From: an uncultured Lachnospiraceae bacterium
GTDB taxonomy: Bacteria > Bacillota > Clostridia > Lachnospirales > Lachnospiraceae
Assembly (NCBI GenBank): GCA_947178145.1
Contig: CAMWXE010000054.1
Coordinates: 1 to 37,077, forward strand
Direction of reading: 5' to 3'
Length of the DNA: 37,077 nt
The first letter of the stretch is position 1, and every line of letters begins with the position of its first letter. Positions 19,182-29,051 of this stretch are shown one piece after another. The notes below the pieces were generated by a model. It saw only the letters and a program-made list of their open reading frames with translations. It made no database searches and had not been told where the DNA came from. A program made the translations under genes and the position numbers.

Positions 19182-20270
19182 TTAGTACTTCCGGTTCTTT
19201 TTGCGGTATTTCAACGGTGAAATCCCATAATACTGTCGAAAAGTGCGGGCAAAATGGTCAGAGCTGTTGTAGCCGGCGTGTTCTGAGATCGTTTCGATGG
19301 TATCATCAGTCTGGATCAGGAGGTTGGAGGCCTCCTCCATCTTCAGCTTTTTGATGGTCTCGGAAAAGCTGTCTCCAGTCACTTTTTTGATAATTTTTGA
19401 TATATACGGGATAGAGTAATTAAATTTCTGGGCGAGCTGTTCTAAGTTGATCGTTTTGTAATGGTTTTTGATATAGCGCAGGATTGGCGCATAGTCGGTC
19501 CCTGTATCGTGGTAGGAGAACTGGCTGTAGGTGCTGTAATTGCGGAGCACATTGACAAACAGCAGATTCAGCCAGTGGATGCCACACCGGTTCACGTAGG
19601 TGTCCATGCGGAAACCCTCCAGAAACAGCATTTTTACAAGGGTGCGTATCTCCGCGGAGTTGGTGGTCTGAAACAGCAGGTAATTGGGTTCGGAGGGATT
19701 CGTCAGGATCTGCCGGAAAAAACTGGAGAGGATGTCGGCCTCCGACAACAGTGAGAAAAATGTGACATCAAATGTCTTCTCTTTAACCAGTATGGGAAAT
19801 ACGCAGGATTTTTCTGTGAGCAGGCGGGTAGCGTGCCTGGCATAGGGAGAGATAATGCAGAAATCGCCTTCCTGCAGTTCCCTTTTTTCATCCAGAAAAG
19901 TCAGCTCACATTTTCCGCTGAACACGTAATCAATCTCAAAGCAGTCATGTGTGTGGACATTGTTCTGCGACTGGTAAAACTGGCTGATTGTTGTCATATC
20001 GTCAAATTCAGATACAATTTCATAGTCCTGATTTTTGAACAATTCTTCTGAGGAGAACGCATAGTATAATTGTTTTGCCGCATCCAAAAAAGCCGTGTCA
20101 TCCAACAGCATAAACTGCCAGACATCCGGGGAGTCTGGCTTCTGGGTAATGTAATCCCCTCTTTCATAGAGGTTTGTCAGTGCGATCCTGAAATCACAGC
20201 AGGCATGCTTTGACTGGTAATAATGGGAAAATTCCTGTTGAAGCTGCCCGATGGAGAGATAGAAGATCAT
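19182..20270 (-). CDS. AraC-family transcriptional regulator
   Basis: 362 aa cytoplasmic DNA-binding protein. The middle carries a cupin-like sensor (HTHDCFEIDYVFSGKCELTF, EGDFCIISPYARHATRL). The C-terminal HTH pair (about 262-360) contains INLEQLAQKFNYSIPYISKII and ETISEHAGYNSSDHFARTFRQYYGISPLKYRKKNRKY. Start placed at ATG 20270, 8-9 bp after AAGAAGGG; the frame extends further upstream to 20312 without a ribosome site. It is divergent from the GPH-GH3-hydrolase operon across about 208 bp that contain an inverted repeat, so it probably activates that operon in response to a sugar. Confidence 0.9.
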   Translation of the reverse strand: MIFYLSIGQLQQEFSHYYQSKHACCDFRIALTNLYERGDYITQKPDSPDVWQFMLLDDTAFLDAAKQLYYAFSSEELFKNQDYEIVSEFDDMTTISQFYQSQNNVHTHDCFEIDYVFSGKCELTFLDEKRELQEGDFCIISPYARHATRLLTEKSCVFPILVKEKTFDVTFFSLLSEADILSSFFRQILTNPSEPNYLLFQTTNSAEIRTLVKMLFLEGFRMDTYVNRCGIHWLNLLFVNVLRNYSTYSQFSYHDTGTDYAPILRYIKNHYKTINLEQLAQKFNYSIPYISKIIKKVTGDSFSETIKKLKMEEASNLLIQTDDTIETISEHAGYNSSDHFARTFRQYYGISPLKYRKKNRKY

Positions 20271-20398
20271 GGTCGTTTCCCTTCTTAATTTATTCTGCTT
20301 TTTTAAACACAATTTAGTATATCATGCAGATACGGAAAAGAAAAGTATAAAAAATGTCGGAAATGAGGCTGTGATTTTACGTAGTCCGCAAATGCTTC

Positions 20399-20423
20399 TT
20401 TTGATATCATAAATCTATCAAAA
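20399..20423. promoter_or_regulatory. Inverted-repeat operator candidate
   Basis: TTTTGATA (20399-20406) and TATCAAAA (20416-20423) are perfect complements separated by 9 bp, in the gap between the divergent AraC gene and the GPH symporter gene. The size and symmetry suit a dimeric regulator. Confidence 0.5.
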
Positions 20424-20478
20424 CAAATAACGTCGGGTAACAAACAAGAAAATCAAGAATTTCGAAAGGAGCGAGGCT

Positions 20479-21882
20479 ATGAGTGATCAGACTACACCAA
20501 AAAGAGAACTGAGTTTACGCGAAACGATCTGTTATTCCGCAGGGGAAATGGGGACGAATATGCTGTTTGCAGTGATGAGTGCTTACCTGCTTGTGTACTA
20601 TACGAACTATGCGCACATCAATCCAGGCATCGTCGGGACGATCATGCTGATCTCCAAGATCATTGACGCATTTTCCGACCTGGCAATGGGATTTGTGATG
20701 GAGAAGTTTGCAAAGTCCGGGGCGGAGAAGGCAAGGCCCTGGCTGAAAAGGATCGTGATTCCCTATGCGCTGGCAGCTGTTGTGATGTTCTCTGTTCCAG
20801 AGATGACAAGCACCGTGTCACAGGTGATCTATGTGTTCATTACATACAACCTGTTCTGTACACTTTACACGATGATCGTGATTCCATACACCTCAATGCA
20901 GGCGTTGCTATCGAGAAATATAAAGGACCGTGAAAACACAAGTGTTCTGCGCTCCATTTTTAACACCGTGGCATCGACGATCGTGAACTCCTATACGATG
21001 ACCTTTATCGGATGGGCAGGCAACACCAAGATGAGCTGGACGATTGTGATCGGTTGTTATGCACTCCTCTCCCTGATTGCCTATTCTCTGTGCTATTTCA
21101 ACACAAAGGAAAGAGTGGGTGCAGAGGAGGCTTCGGGAACATCTGAAACGAGCAGTGCAAAAGAAGAAAAGCTCGGTCTGGTTGACGGAATGAAGCTCAT
21201 TGTAAAAAATAAATACTGGCTGATCTGTACCTGTATCAGTATCTGCTCCGCAGCTGTCATATCGCTGAATATGGGCTCGATGTATTTCTACATGGCTTAT
21301 GTGTGCGGAAAACCGCAGGCGGTTCCCGTTGTCGGAATGCTTCTCTCCATGCCGATGCTGTTCCTGATCCCGCTTTCCAAGCCGGTAGTGGCAAAGAGCG
21401 GTGTCAGAAATGGTCTGATCCTTGGCCTGCTGGTCATGTCTTTTGGAAGGATCGTGTTAGCTGTCGGCGGCAGCGTTTCGGTTATGGTGATTTACGCAGG
21501 TTCGATCTTATTTGCGGTTGGCTGCAGTACACAGTGGTGTGCCTATCCGTTGCTCTGCAACACAGTGGAGTACGGCGAATGGAAAAATGGTTTCCGTCAG
21601 GAAGGCCTGATCATGTCGGCAAACAGCTTTGGCTCAAAATTTGGCACAGCGATAGGAACGGCGCTCTGCAGCTGGGTACTGGCATGGACAGGATACAACG
21701 GCGAGGCCGAAGTGCAGTCTGCGTCAGCGATCGCAGGAATTTCTACTGTATACGTGGTTCTTCCAATCGCCTTGAATATAGTCTGTATCATTGTGGCACT
21801 GTTCTATACATTGGAAAAGCAGTATCCTACAATCATTAAGGAACTGGAAGAAAGAAGAAACAAAAACAGCGCAGCGTTTTAA
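20479..21882 (+). CDS. GPH-family glycoside:cation symporter (MFS)
   Basis: 467 aa with 12 predicted membrane segments, of the glycoside-pentoside-hexuronide (MelB/XynP-type) family. Family signatures are YSAGEMGTNMLFAVMSAYLLVYYTNY at the start, SKIIDAFSDLAMGFVMEK (the cation-site region of loop 2-3) and RPWLKR. It imports an unmodified sugar or glycoside with Na+ or H+. Ribosome site GAAAGGAGCGAGG. The GH3 gene starts 12 bp after it, so the transported compound is probably a beta-glucoside or oligosaccharide cleaved inside the cell. Control by the divergent AraC protein is likely. Confidence 0.92.
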   Translation: MSDQTTPKRELSLRETICYSAGEMGTNMLFAVMSAYLLVYYTNYAHINPGIVGTIMLISKIIDAFSDLAMGFVMEKFAKSGAEKARPWLKRIVIPYALAAVVMFSVPEMTSTVSQVIYVFITYNLFCTLYTMIVIPYTSMQALLSRNIKDRENTSVLRSIFNTVASTIVNSYTMTFIGWAGNTKMSWTIVIGCYALLSLIAYSLCYFNTKERVGAEEASGTSETSSAKEEKLGLVDGMKLIVKNKYWLICTCISICSAAVISLNMGSMYFYMAYVCGKPQAVPVVGMLLSMPMLFLIPLSKPVVAKSGVRNGLILGLLVMSFGRIVLAVGGSVSVMVIYAGSILFAVGCSTQWCAYPLLCNTVEYGEWKNGFRQEGLIMSANSFGSKFGTAIGTALCSWVLAWTGYNGEAEVQSASAIAGISTVYVVLPIALNIVCIIVALFYTLEKQYPTIIKELEERRNKNSAAF

Positions 21883-21894
21883 AGGGGGATGCTT

Positions 21895-24237
21895 ATGTAC
21901 GAGGAAAGAATAGAGGAACTATTATCACAGATGACCATAGAGGATAAGGTATATGCGCTCACTCCGCTGGACGGGGAATACTGCCGGATCCGCTCACTTG
22001 ATTTTCACGGTCCGATCCCGCAGGATGTTCCGGCGGGCGGCGCTGACAATTGGAAGACAGGCAAACCGACTTATGGTAAGGATGGCAGACCAAACGACGG
22101 AAAATATCATCCAGTGGCATTTCCCTCCAATTCATCTGTGGCAATGAGCTGGGATAAAGAGCTTACATACCATATCGGGCAGCTGTTTGCAATGGAGGCA
22201 AAGGCAAATCCGGAGAAGGTAAATATCCTCAACCGCCCTGGCATGAATCTGAAACGTTCTCCGCTGTGCGGCCGCAATTATGATTATTTGAGTGAAGATC
22301 CTGTATTAACTGGTCTGCTGGCGACGGAGTATGTAAAAGGAATCCAGAGTGAAAATATTGGAGCCTGTCCAAAACATTTTATTGCGAACAATCAGGAATT
22401 TGACCGTATGAATACGGATTCCCGCATAGAAGAGTCGGTGTTTCATGAGATATACCTCCGACCATGGAAGATGGTGCTGCAGAATGCAAAACCATGGATG
22501 GTTATGAGTTCCTACAATAAGGTAAACGGTGAATGGGTTAATTCCAGCAGACAGTGTATGGATGCTCTGCGGAAAGAGATTGGTTATGACGGCGTGGTGG
22601 TTTCTGACTTCCAGGCGATCCACCACAATAAGATTGCGGCGCACAATCAGGGTATGGACATTGAGCTGTCTGATCCTGCGGTTCATGTCCAGGAAATATG
22701 GGATGCGCTGGAAAAGGGTGATATCACGGAGGAGACAATTAATACAATCCTGTGGCGTCTGCTCAAAATGGCACTCACTTCGGAGAGCTTTGACAATTCC
22801 GCAGTAATGGATATGGAGGTTTACCATCAGGAGGCAAAGGAGATTGCGGCGCAGTGCATTACGCTCCTGAAAAACGACGGTATTCTTCCAATAAATTTAT
22901 CCGGAGACATGGCATCGGGAAGAAAAATACTCGTAGCAGGGCAGCTCGCATCAGAGCCAAACGTAGAGGGTAGCGGAAGTGGTTATATGAACGGTTATAG
23001 AGTAGATATACCGTTGGATGAGATAAAGAAACAGGCAGAGAAACAGGGACTTGTGGTGGAATATAGTCAGGGATATCAGGTGGCAGAGTCCCGTCCTCCG
23101 GTAGATACAGAACCAAATCATAACTTGCTGGATGCATTAAAGGGACAGATTGGTGAGAATGATGTTGTGTTTGCATTTGTAGGGGCGCCTTGCGGATATG
23201 AGTCCGAGAGCTATGACAGACCACATATCCGTCTGCCTAAGAATCAGCAGGCCTTGCTGGATGCCTTGACAGAACAGACAAAAAACATTGTCATTGTCTT
23301 GACAGGAGGCAGTGTTTATGATCTTGCACCTTGGAACGACAAAGTTAAGGGGATTCTCTTTGCCGGATTGGCGGGAGAAGGTTATGGAAGCGCGGTTGCA
23401 GATATTTTATTTGGAAATGCGGAACCGGGAGGCAGACTTACAGAGACGTTCCCGCTCAGGGAGGAACATGGTCCTGCTTATTTTGATTTCACGCCGATCT
23501 ACAAGGAAATGCCCAAGGTGAATTATTCGGAAGGTCTGCTGGTCGGATACCGATGGTATGATACCAGAAAACTGCCAGTATTGTATCCGTTTGGATATGG
23601 GCAGAGTTATACGACGTTTAACTATCATGATTTTGCCATAGACAGGAAAGAGATGGGAGCCGACGAGGAGGCGAAAGTTAGCATAAAGGTGACAAACACA
23701 GGAAAGCGTGCAGGCAGTCAGGTCATACAGATGTATGTCCGCATCTGCGATCAGCTTTTCAGAAGACCGGAAAAAGAGCTGCGCGATTTCGCTAAAGTCT
23801 GGTTACAGCCTGGTGAAACGAAAGAGGTCATATTTATCGTTTCACGCAAGGATTTGGAAGTTTATAGCGCAGCGCTGCACAAATGGGGGGTCCAGTTAGG
23901 GGATTATGATATTCTGCTAAATACGTCAGCAGCAGAAACGATTGCGTTTGGCAGTCTGAAAGTTACTGAAGGGGATCAGATGTTTTTCTTTACTTCCATG
24001 ACACCGCTTGCGCATTTTATTAACTGTCCTGCTTTCCATGACTACATCAAAGAACATATGCCCGACTGGATGGCAACATTTTTTGATTTGGGCAAATCCG
24101 ATATTCTGGTGCTGATGCTGCCGTTGCCGTTCTATCGCTTATCGGAGCCCATACAGGGCGATCCGATGTTTACAAAGGCGCAGATTCAGGAGATTATAGA
24201 TGATTGTAATGCATATATAAAAAATTCAACGATATGA
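21895..24237 (+). CDS. GH3 beta-glucosidase-type glycoside hydrolase
   Basis: 780 aa, no signal peptide. The N-terminal GH3 barrel contains CPKHFIANNQEFDRMNTDSRIEESV and the nucleophile Asp238 in GYDGVVVSDFQAIHHNK; the residue after Asp is Phe where SDW is common. The alpha/beta sandwich (about 330-560) contains GSGYMNGYRVDIP and AGEGYGSAVADILFGNAEPGGRLTETFP. A fibronectin III-like domain (about 600-700, VTNTGKRAGSQVIQMYV) and an extra tail follow. ATG 21895 is chosen because AAAGGGGG lies 6 bp upstream, whereas it directly abuts the ATG at 21889. The likely role is release of terminal beta-glucose, xylose or similar from substrate brought in by the GPH symporter. Confidence 0.92.
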   Translation: MYEERIEELLSQMTIEDKVYALTPLDGEYCRIRSLDFHGPIPQDVPAGGADNWKTGKPTYGKDGRPNDGKYHPVAFPSNSSVAMSWDKELTYHIGQLFAMEAKANPEKVNILNRPGMNLKRSPLCGRNYDYLSEDPVLTGLLATEYVKGIQSENIGACPKHFIANNQEFDRMNTDSRIEESVFHEIYLRPWKMVLQNAKPWMVMSSYNKVNGEWVNSSRQCMDALRKEIGYDGVVVSDFQAIHHNKIAAHNQGMDIELSDPAVHVQEIWDALEKGDITEETINTILWRLLKMALTSESFDNSAVMDMEVYHQEAKEIAAQCITLLKNDGILPINLSGDMASGRKILVAGQLASEPNVEGSGSGYMNGYRVDIPLDEIKKQAEKQGLVVEYSQGYQVAESRPPVDTEPNHNLLDALKGQIGENDVVFAFVGAPCGYESESYDRPHIRLPKNQQALLDALTEQTKNIVIVLTGGSVYDLAPWNDKVKGILFAGLAGEGYGSAVADILFGNAEPGGRLTETFPLREEHGPAYFDFTPIYKEMPKVNYSEGLLVGYRWYDTRKLPVLYPFGYGQSYTTFNYHDFAIDRKEMGADEEAKVSIKVTNTGKRAGSQVIQMYVRICDQLFRRPEKELRDFAKVWLQPGETKEVIFIVSRKDLEVYSAALHKWGVQLGDYDILLNTSAAETIAFGSLKVTEGDQMFFFTSMTPLAHFINCPAFHDYIKEHMPDWMATFFDLGKSDILVLMLPLPFYRLSEPIQGDPMFTKAQIQEIIDDCNAYIKNSTI

Positions 24238-24293
24238 TGTGCGGAGAGTGCGACAAAAGAGTAGCGTTTTCGATTTTGGGGAAGGGGATTGTA

Positions 24294-25505
24294 ATGATTG
24301 AGAATCTGGCGGTAAAAGAATTGTTGAAACAATGGATTGTAAGGAATCAGATCGCAGGGGCAGTGATTCAGATTGAAAAATGTGGAGAAACAGTCTGCGA
24401 CGCGCAATATGGTTTTGCGGATCTGGAGAACAAAGTCAAAATGGACAAATCGTCCATTTTCCGTCTGGCTTCCATGACAAAGCCGGTAATCGCGATTGCG
24501 GCAATGCTTTTGGAGGAGGAGGGAAAGCTGGATATCGAGGCACCGATTGAACAGTATCTGCCGGAGTTTTCCGCATTGAAAGCAGCAGATAAGGTAGTCG
24601 GATTTGAGGAGTTTTATCAGGCAGACCCGGATAATCCGGCGATGCCAAAGATGAACACGGAACTGCTGGGGGATATCCATGAAACTGATTTAAAGAGGAG
24701 TGTCACAATTCGAGATATTCTAAGTCATTCCAGTGGTATGGGACAGGGACCAGTCAGCACAAGCCGTATGGAGTCTATGTTGAGAACGGGGCAATCCTTG
24801 GAGGAACGCGTCGCTGTCTTTGCGGATACGATACTGGATTTCCAGCCGGGAGAGCATACAGGGTACAGCGCGGCGACAGCGTTTGATATACTCGGAAGGA
24901 TTATTGAGGTGGTGTCCGAAATGGACCTGAACACCTTTGTAACAGAAAAAATCTTCAAGCCGTTAGCAATCCATGACATGGGATTTATGATGACGGAAGA
25001 GCAGAAAGGCAGGATTGTGAAATTATATGAGGCTGTGGACGGAAAATTAAAGGATGTGTCAGATTCGGAAGGGTTCTGGAGATTGATAAATCCCCTGAAT
25101 TCAGACTGTTATTCAGGCTCTGCTGGTATGCTGGGGACAGTGGCGGACTATGCGAAGATTGCAGGAATGCTCTTGCGAAAAGGATGCGGGAACCAAAAGC
25201 CTTTTCTGCGTGAGGAGACTGTAGAGAAAATGAGGCATGAGGCGTCAGAGAAGCACCTTGAGATGCAGCCTGGGATCGTATGGGGAATGGGCATGACTGT
25301 CATTGAGAATCCTGAACTTGCACAAAGGAAAGTCGGCAAGGGTACTTTTGGCTGGAGTGGGGCTTATGGGACACATTTTTATGTGGATATGGAAAACCAG
25401 CTTACAGTGGTGCTTGGCGTGAATTGTTCGAATATTGGAGGCGCAGATTCGGAGTTGTCAAGGTTATTGGAAAATGTGGTGTATAAGGAGTTTTGCAAAG
25501 CGTAG
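24294..25505 (+). CDS. Serine hydrolase, class C beta-lactamase-like (esterase/EstB type)
   Basis: 403 aa. The catalytic serine is Ser60 in the SxxK motif SMTK, with LASMTKPVIAIAAMLLEEEGKLDIEAPIEQYLPEF matching the family. Tyr191 (GYSAATAFDILGRIIE) takes the place of the YxN tyrosine. GTFGWSGAYGTHFYVD near the end is the third motif. There is no signal peptide, so a cell-wall or antibiotic role is unlikely; cytoplasmic esterases of this family remove acyl groups. Start at ATG 24294 because GGGGAAGGGG precedes it; the frame is open back to 24234, where there is no ribosome site. The company of GH3 and GPH suggests deacylation of an esterified glycoside, which is inference. Confidence 0.88.
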   Translation: MIENLAVKELLKQWIVRNQIAGAVIQIEKCGETVCDAQYGFADLENKVKMDKSSIFRLASMTKPVIAIAAMLLEEEGKLDIEAPIEQYLPEFSALKAADKVVGFEEFYQADPDNPAMPKMNTELLGDIHETDLKRSVTIRDILSHSSGMGQGPVSTSRMESMLRTGQSLEERVAVFADTILDFQPGEHTGYSAATAFDILGRIIEVVSEMDLNTFVTEKIFKPLAIHDMGFMMTEEQKGRIVKLYEAVDGKLKDVSDSEGFWRLINPLNSDCYSGSAGMLGTVADYAKIAGMLLRKGCGNQKPFLREETVEKMRHEASEKHLEMQPGIVWGMGMTVIENPELAQRKVGKGTFGWSGAYGTHFYVDMENQLTVVLGVNCSNIGGADSELSRLLENVVYKEFCKA

Positions 25506-25551
25506 CAGACGGAAAGCGCAGGGAACAGCAGAGGGGGAAGTAAAGAGAACA

Positions 25552-27363
25552 ATGCGAAAGAAGTGGAATTTTATATGGGAACAAATCAAGACGAAAGTTC
25601 TGATGAAAGGAAGCTTGAAGACAATACGCAGTAATCTGATCTTCTCCCAGTGCTGCGTTCTTTTGGCGTTGACAATACTTTTGGGATTTAGCATTTATAC
25701 ATTTACCTGTGAGGTGCTAAAGAGCAGAAACAGGGAGAGTTATGGCAAAGTTTTGAGCGCCGCAGAAGTCATCATGAATGATACATTGACTTATTATGAG
25801 GATGTTTCCAGATTGATTTTGGAGAAGGAGGTCATTCAAAGGGAGCTGGACACATGGCACCCTGTGGATGAGAACAGTATTTTCATGGATAATATCACTG
25901 TTCAGATGCTGGATGAGGAACTGAGTGTCTATACAAACGGCATGGAGGGTATCGCCTCTCTTTATCTGTTCGACAACAATGGAAAATTATTCTACGTTGA
26001 TTCCCATGCAAAAAGTATGGATGTAGTGCGACGCGTTGATTATGGGATGATACAGGAGTCAGATTGGTATCAGGAAGCGCTTGAAGCCGGTGGAAAGGAA
26101 GTTTTTTTGGGATATAATGTCCTGAATGATGCGGACGACACGGTTTCCTGTGTTAAGGTACTGAACCGGTTAAACCATCAGCAGAAAATCGGTATTCTGA
26201 TCCTGAATATCCGGAAGGATATCCTGGACAGTGTATTCCGGTCAAGTACAGGACAAGGAGATATATACGGTATTTTTTATTATCGCAATGGTGAACGTCA
26301 GCTGGTTTATCAGAGCGGGTATGATAAGATGTCCAGCAAGGAGTCACTGGAGCATATTTTGGAAAACAGCAGACAGAGATATGAGATTACTGAACATACC
26401 TGTCAGATGAAAAATTGGGAGATGCTGCACATTGTTCGGAAGGATAATATTTTCCGTGAGGCGCGGCAGATTCGGCTTTTGGTCATGGCACTTGGTATAA
26501 TGGCGGCGTTTGTTATGGCGTTAGTCACAATTCGTCAGGTTTATCATATCACAAAACCGCTTTATCAGCTGCGGGAGGATATTCGTCTGGTGGGGGATGG
26601 CAATTATCATTTTGAACATTCGTATGAGTCAGATGAAGTAGGGATTATCGGTCAGGAGTTTCAGCGAATGGTTCGGGAGCGTATTGCATTAAAGGAACAG
26701 GTACAGGAGGAGGAGCTGCTGCGAAAGGCATCAGAATTGGAGCTGTTACAGTCGCAGATCAATCCGCATTTTCTTTACAATACACTGGATACGTTATACT
26801 GGATGGCGATCGGGGAGGAAAAAGCGGAGATTGCGCAGCTTACGCAGGCTCTTTCGGATGTATTCCGCATCAGCTTAAACCGTGGCCGGGAGCTGATAAC
26901 GATTCGGGAAGAACTAAAGTTTATCGAAGACTATTTATATATCCAGAATATTCGTTTCGACGGAAAATTTATCACGCAGATTCAAGTAGAGGAAGAGATT
27001 TGTACGTGGAAAATCATCAAGCTGATCATTCAGCCCTTTGTGGAGAATGCGATTTATCATGGACTGGAGCCGAAAATGGAGGCAGGCTGTCTGAAAATCC
27101 TCGGCAAGGTTGAAGGGGAGTATCTTATGATTACTGTGGAGGATGATGGCGTGGGTATGGATACTTCGGCAGAGATCGGGCAGGGCTATGCGATGCAGAA
27201 TGTCAAGAGCCGTGTCAGGCTTCACTATGGTGATGAAGCAAAGGTGATAGTGGAGAGCCGTATAGGCTGTGGAACCAAGGTGAGGCTTTATCTGCCTGTG
27301 GAAATCGTGCAGACGGAGACACTGACAGATAGTACAGCAGAAGGGAGCAGCATAGAACGATAA
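25552..27363 (+). CDS. Sensor histidine kinase, YesM family
   Basis: 603 aa membrane kinase. Segment about 27-50 is the first membrane helix (LIFSQCCVLLALTILLGFSIY). An extracellular dCache-like sensor follows to about residue 305, then a second helix (LLVMALGIMAAFVMALV), a HAMP linker and the His_kinase domain with phospho-acceptor His406 in SQINPHFLYNTLDTLYWMAIG. The ATPase domain has PFVENAIYHGLEP (N box) and VEDDGVGMD (G1). Start assigned to ATG 25552; the frame is open to 25435, inside the preceding gene. It partners the YesN-type regulator 26 bp downstream; such pairs control sugar ABC importers, like the one at 29052-32210. Confidence 0.92.
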   Translation: MRKKWNFIWEQIKTKVLMKGSLKTIRSNLIFSQCCVLLALTILLGFSIYTFTCEVLKSRNRESYGKVLSAAEVIMNDTLTYYEDVSRLILEKEVIQRELDTWHPVDENSIFMDNITVQMLDEELSVYTNGMEGIASLYLFDNNGKLFYVDSHAKSMDVVRRVDYGMIQESDWYQEALEAGGKEVFLGYNVLNDADDTVSCVKVLNRLNHQQKIGILILNIRKDILDSVFRSSTGQGDIYGIFYYRNGERQLVYQSGYDKMSSKESLEHILENSRQRYEITEHTCQMKNWEMLHIVRKDNIFREARQIRLLVMALGIMAAFVMALVTIRQVYHITKPLYQLREDIRLVGDGNYHFEHSYESDEVGIIGQEFQRMVRERIALKEQVQEEELLRKASELELLQSQINPHFLYNTLDTLYWMAIGEEKAEIAQLTQALSDVFRISLNRGRELITIREELKFIEDYLYIQNIRFDGKFITQIQVEEEICTWKIIKLIIQPFVENAIYHGLEPKMEAGCLKILGKVEGEYLMITVEDDGVGMDTSAEIGQGYAMQNVKSRVRLHYGDEAKVIVESRIGCGTKVRLYLPVEIVQTETLTDSTAEGSSIER

Positions 27364-27389
27364 CAGTGGATCGGAAAGCAGGTATCAAA

Positions 27390-28943
27390 ATGGAAAAATT
27401 AAAGGTGGTCTTAATTGATGACGAGCGGATTGTGCTGAATGGCATCAGGACAATCTTGAAAAAGGAAGCAGATTTGGATCTGGTGGGTATTGCAGATAAC
27501 GGCGTAGAGGGTCTGAGGGTGATCTTGGACGAGAAGCCGGAAATTGTGCTGACGGACATCCGGATGCCTGGAATGTCCGGTCTTGAAATGATACGCAAGG
27601 CAAGAGAAGTGCTTCCGGATACGGTCTATATTATTTTCAGTGGGTATAATGAGTTCTGCTATGTCAAGGAAGCGCTTGGACTTGGTGTGATTGACTATCT
27701 GGAGAAGCCTATCACGATTGAAAAGCTGCGCGGCGCGCTGGATAAGGGGATTCAGATATATCATTACAGGCAGAATTATGTCCGAATGACACAGAGTATG
27801 AAGAAGGTGGAAAAGACTTATGTGGAACAGGCGCTCCGTGAGGTTTATGAACAGTCTTGGGACGAGAAACGACTGCTGGGAAGGATTCTGGAGCAGAATG
27901 CAGAGTTGGAATATGCCACTTCTGCCTGTGTGATGAAGGTGGCCTGTAAAAAGACGCAGAGTATCGACGATTACCGGCGTATGATCCAGCAGTTGACGTT
28001 TGAACTGATTCAGGAATATCATATTGAAATCTACTCTTTTTCAGAATACGAAAGTCTTGTTCTGGTATATTTCAGCTATGAGAAAAAAACGTTTCCTTTT
28101 CGGGAGGAAGCGGAGCGCGGACACCAGAAGCTGAAAGAGGAAGGGATCGACTGTTATGTGGGACTCAGCAGGATACATGCAAGTTTCTATGAGATTCGAA
28201 GCGCTTTTGTCGAGGCGGATGATGCCATGCGTTATGCCCGATATCTGGAGGCATCGGACGTGGTCGGTATTGATGAGGTAGAATATGTGACTTCGATTCC
28301 ACGGGATCTGAATAAGGATCAAAATTCGATAGGCTTTAATTTTCGCACTGGACAGTATACGTTGTGCCGGGAGCAGATCGGAGAATATCTGTCTTATTTG
28401 AAAAAGATGGATCTGATACCGGAATTACTTCAACAAAAGTGTCTGGAGCTGCTGTTTTATCTGAAACGACTGCTGGACGAGATGGATAAGACACAGCAGA
28501 GCGGCCTGGATATTGTGGACCTTTCTGATTTCCGTGCACTTTCACAAGAGGAACTGATCGGATGGGTTCGGGGAAAAACGGATTTGATTCTTGAGAGTGC
28601 TGCGGACGAGGGAGAGGAGGAAAAAAACAAGGCGATCCAATCTGCAAAAGATTATATTGAACAGCATTTTCAGGGGGGAATCACACTGGATGCACTTGCG
28701 TTACAGGTTCACATGAGTCCTACGTATTTAAGTATGTTGTTTAAGCGGGAGGAGGGAATTACATATATTCGATATCTGACCCGCGTGCGCATGGAAAAAG
28801 CAATGGAGTATCTCCGGCAGGGATACAAAGCAAAGCAGGTGTGTGAAATGGTGGGATACTATGACTATAAGCATTTCAGCACACAGTTTAAGTCCTATAC
28901 CGGGATGACTCTTGACGCATTCAAGAAAAATCTGAAATCATAA
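27390..28943 (+). CDS. Response regulator, YesN/AraC type
   Basis: 517 aa. The N-terminal receiver (about 1-120) has DDER and phospho-Asp56 in EIVLTDIRMPGMSGLEM, plus the conserved Lys in VIDYLEKPITIEKL. A helical middle region of about 270 residues is typical of YesN proteins. The C-terminal AraC HTH pair contains ITLDALALQVHMSPTYLSMLF and CEMVGYYDYKHFSTQFKSYTGMTLDAFKK. ATG 27390 has AGCAGG 7 bp upstream and is preferred to GTG 27366. Cotranscribed with the YesM kinase. The ABC importer begins about 110 bp downstream from its own promoter, the probable target of this regulator. Confidence 0.93.
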   Translation: MEKLKVVLIDDERIVLNGIRTILKKEADLDLVGIADNGVEGLRVILDEKPEIVLTDIRMPGMSGLEMIRKAREVLPDTVYIIFSGYNEFCYVKEALGLGVIDYLEKPITIEKLRGALDKGIQIYHYRQNYVRMTQSMKKVEKTYVEQALREVYEQSWDEKRLLGRILEQNAELEYATSACVMKVACKKTQSIDDYRRMIQQLTFELIQEYHIEIYSFSEYESLVLVYFSYEKKTFPFREEAERGHQKLKEEGIDCYVGLSRIHASFYEIRSAFVEADDAMRYARYLEASDVVGIDEVEYVTSIPRDLNKDQNSIGFNFRTGQYTLCREQIGEYLSYLKKMDLIPELLQQKCLELLFYLKRLLDEMDKTQQSGLDIVDLSDFRALSQEELIGWVRGKTDLILESAADEGEEEKNKAIQSAKDYIEQHFQGGITLDALALQVHMSPTYLSMLFKREEGITYIRYLTRVRMEKAMEYLRQGYKAKQVCEMVGYYDYKHFSTQFKSYTGMTLDAFKKNLKS

Positions 28944-28975
28944 AAAAACCACCCCCAATCATAAATTCGCCCAGT

Positions 28976-29004
28976 TTTACAGGAAGGTTTTTTGAGACTA
29001 TACT
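28976..29004 (+). promoter_or_regulatory. Promoter of the ABC importer operon
   Basis: TTTACA at 28976-28981, a 17-bp spacer, and TATACT at 28999-29004, 48 bp before the start codon. Within this stretch AAAAAACC (28943-28950) can also pair with GGTTTTTT (28986-28993), which could end the yesN transcript. Confidence 0.68.
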
Positions 29005-29051
29005 AAATATATCAAGAACAGCAAAGCATCAAAAAACAGGAGGGGTAAAAT

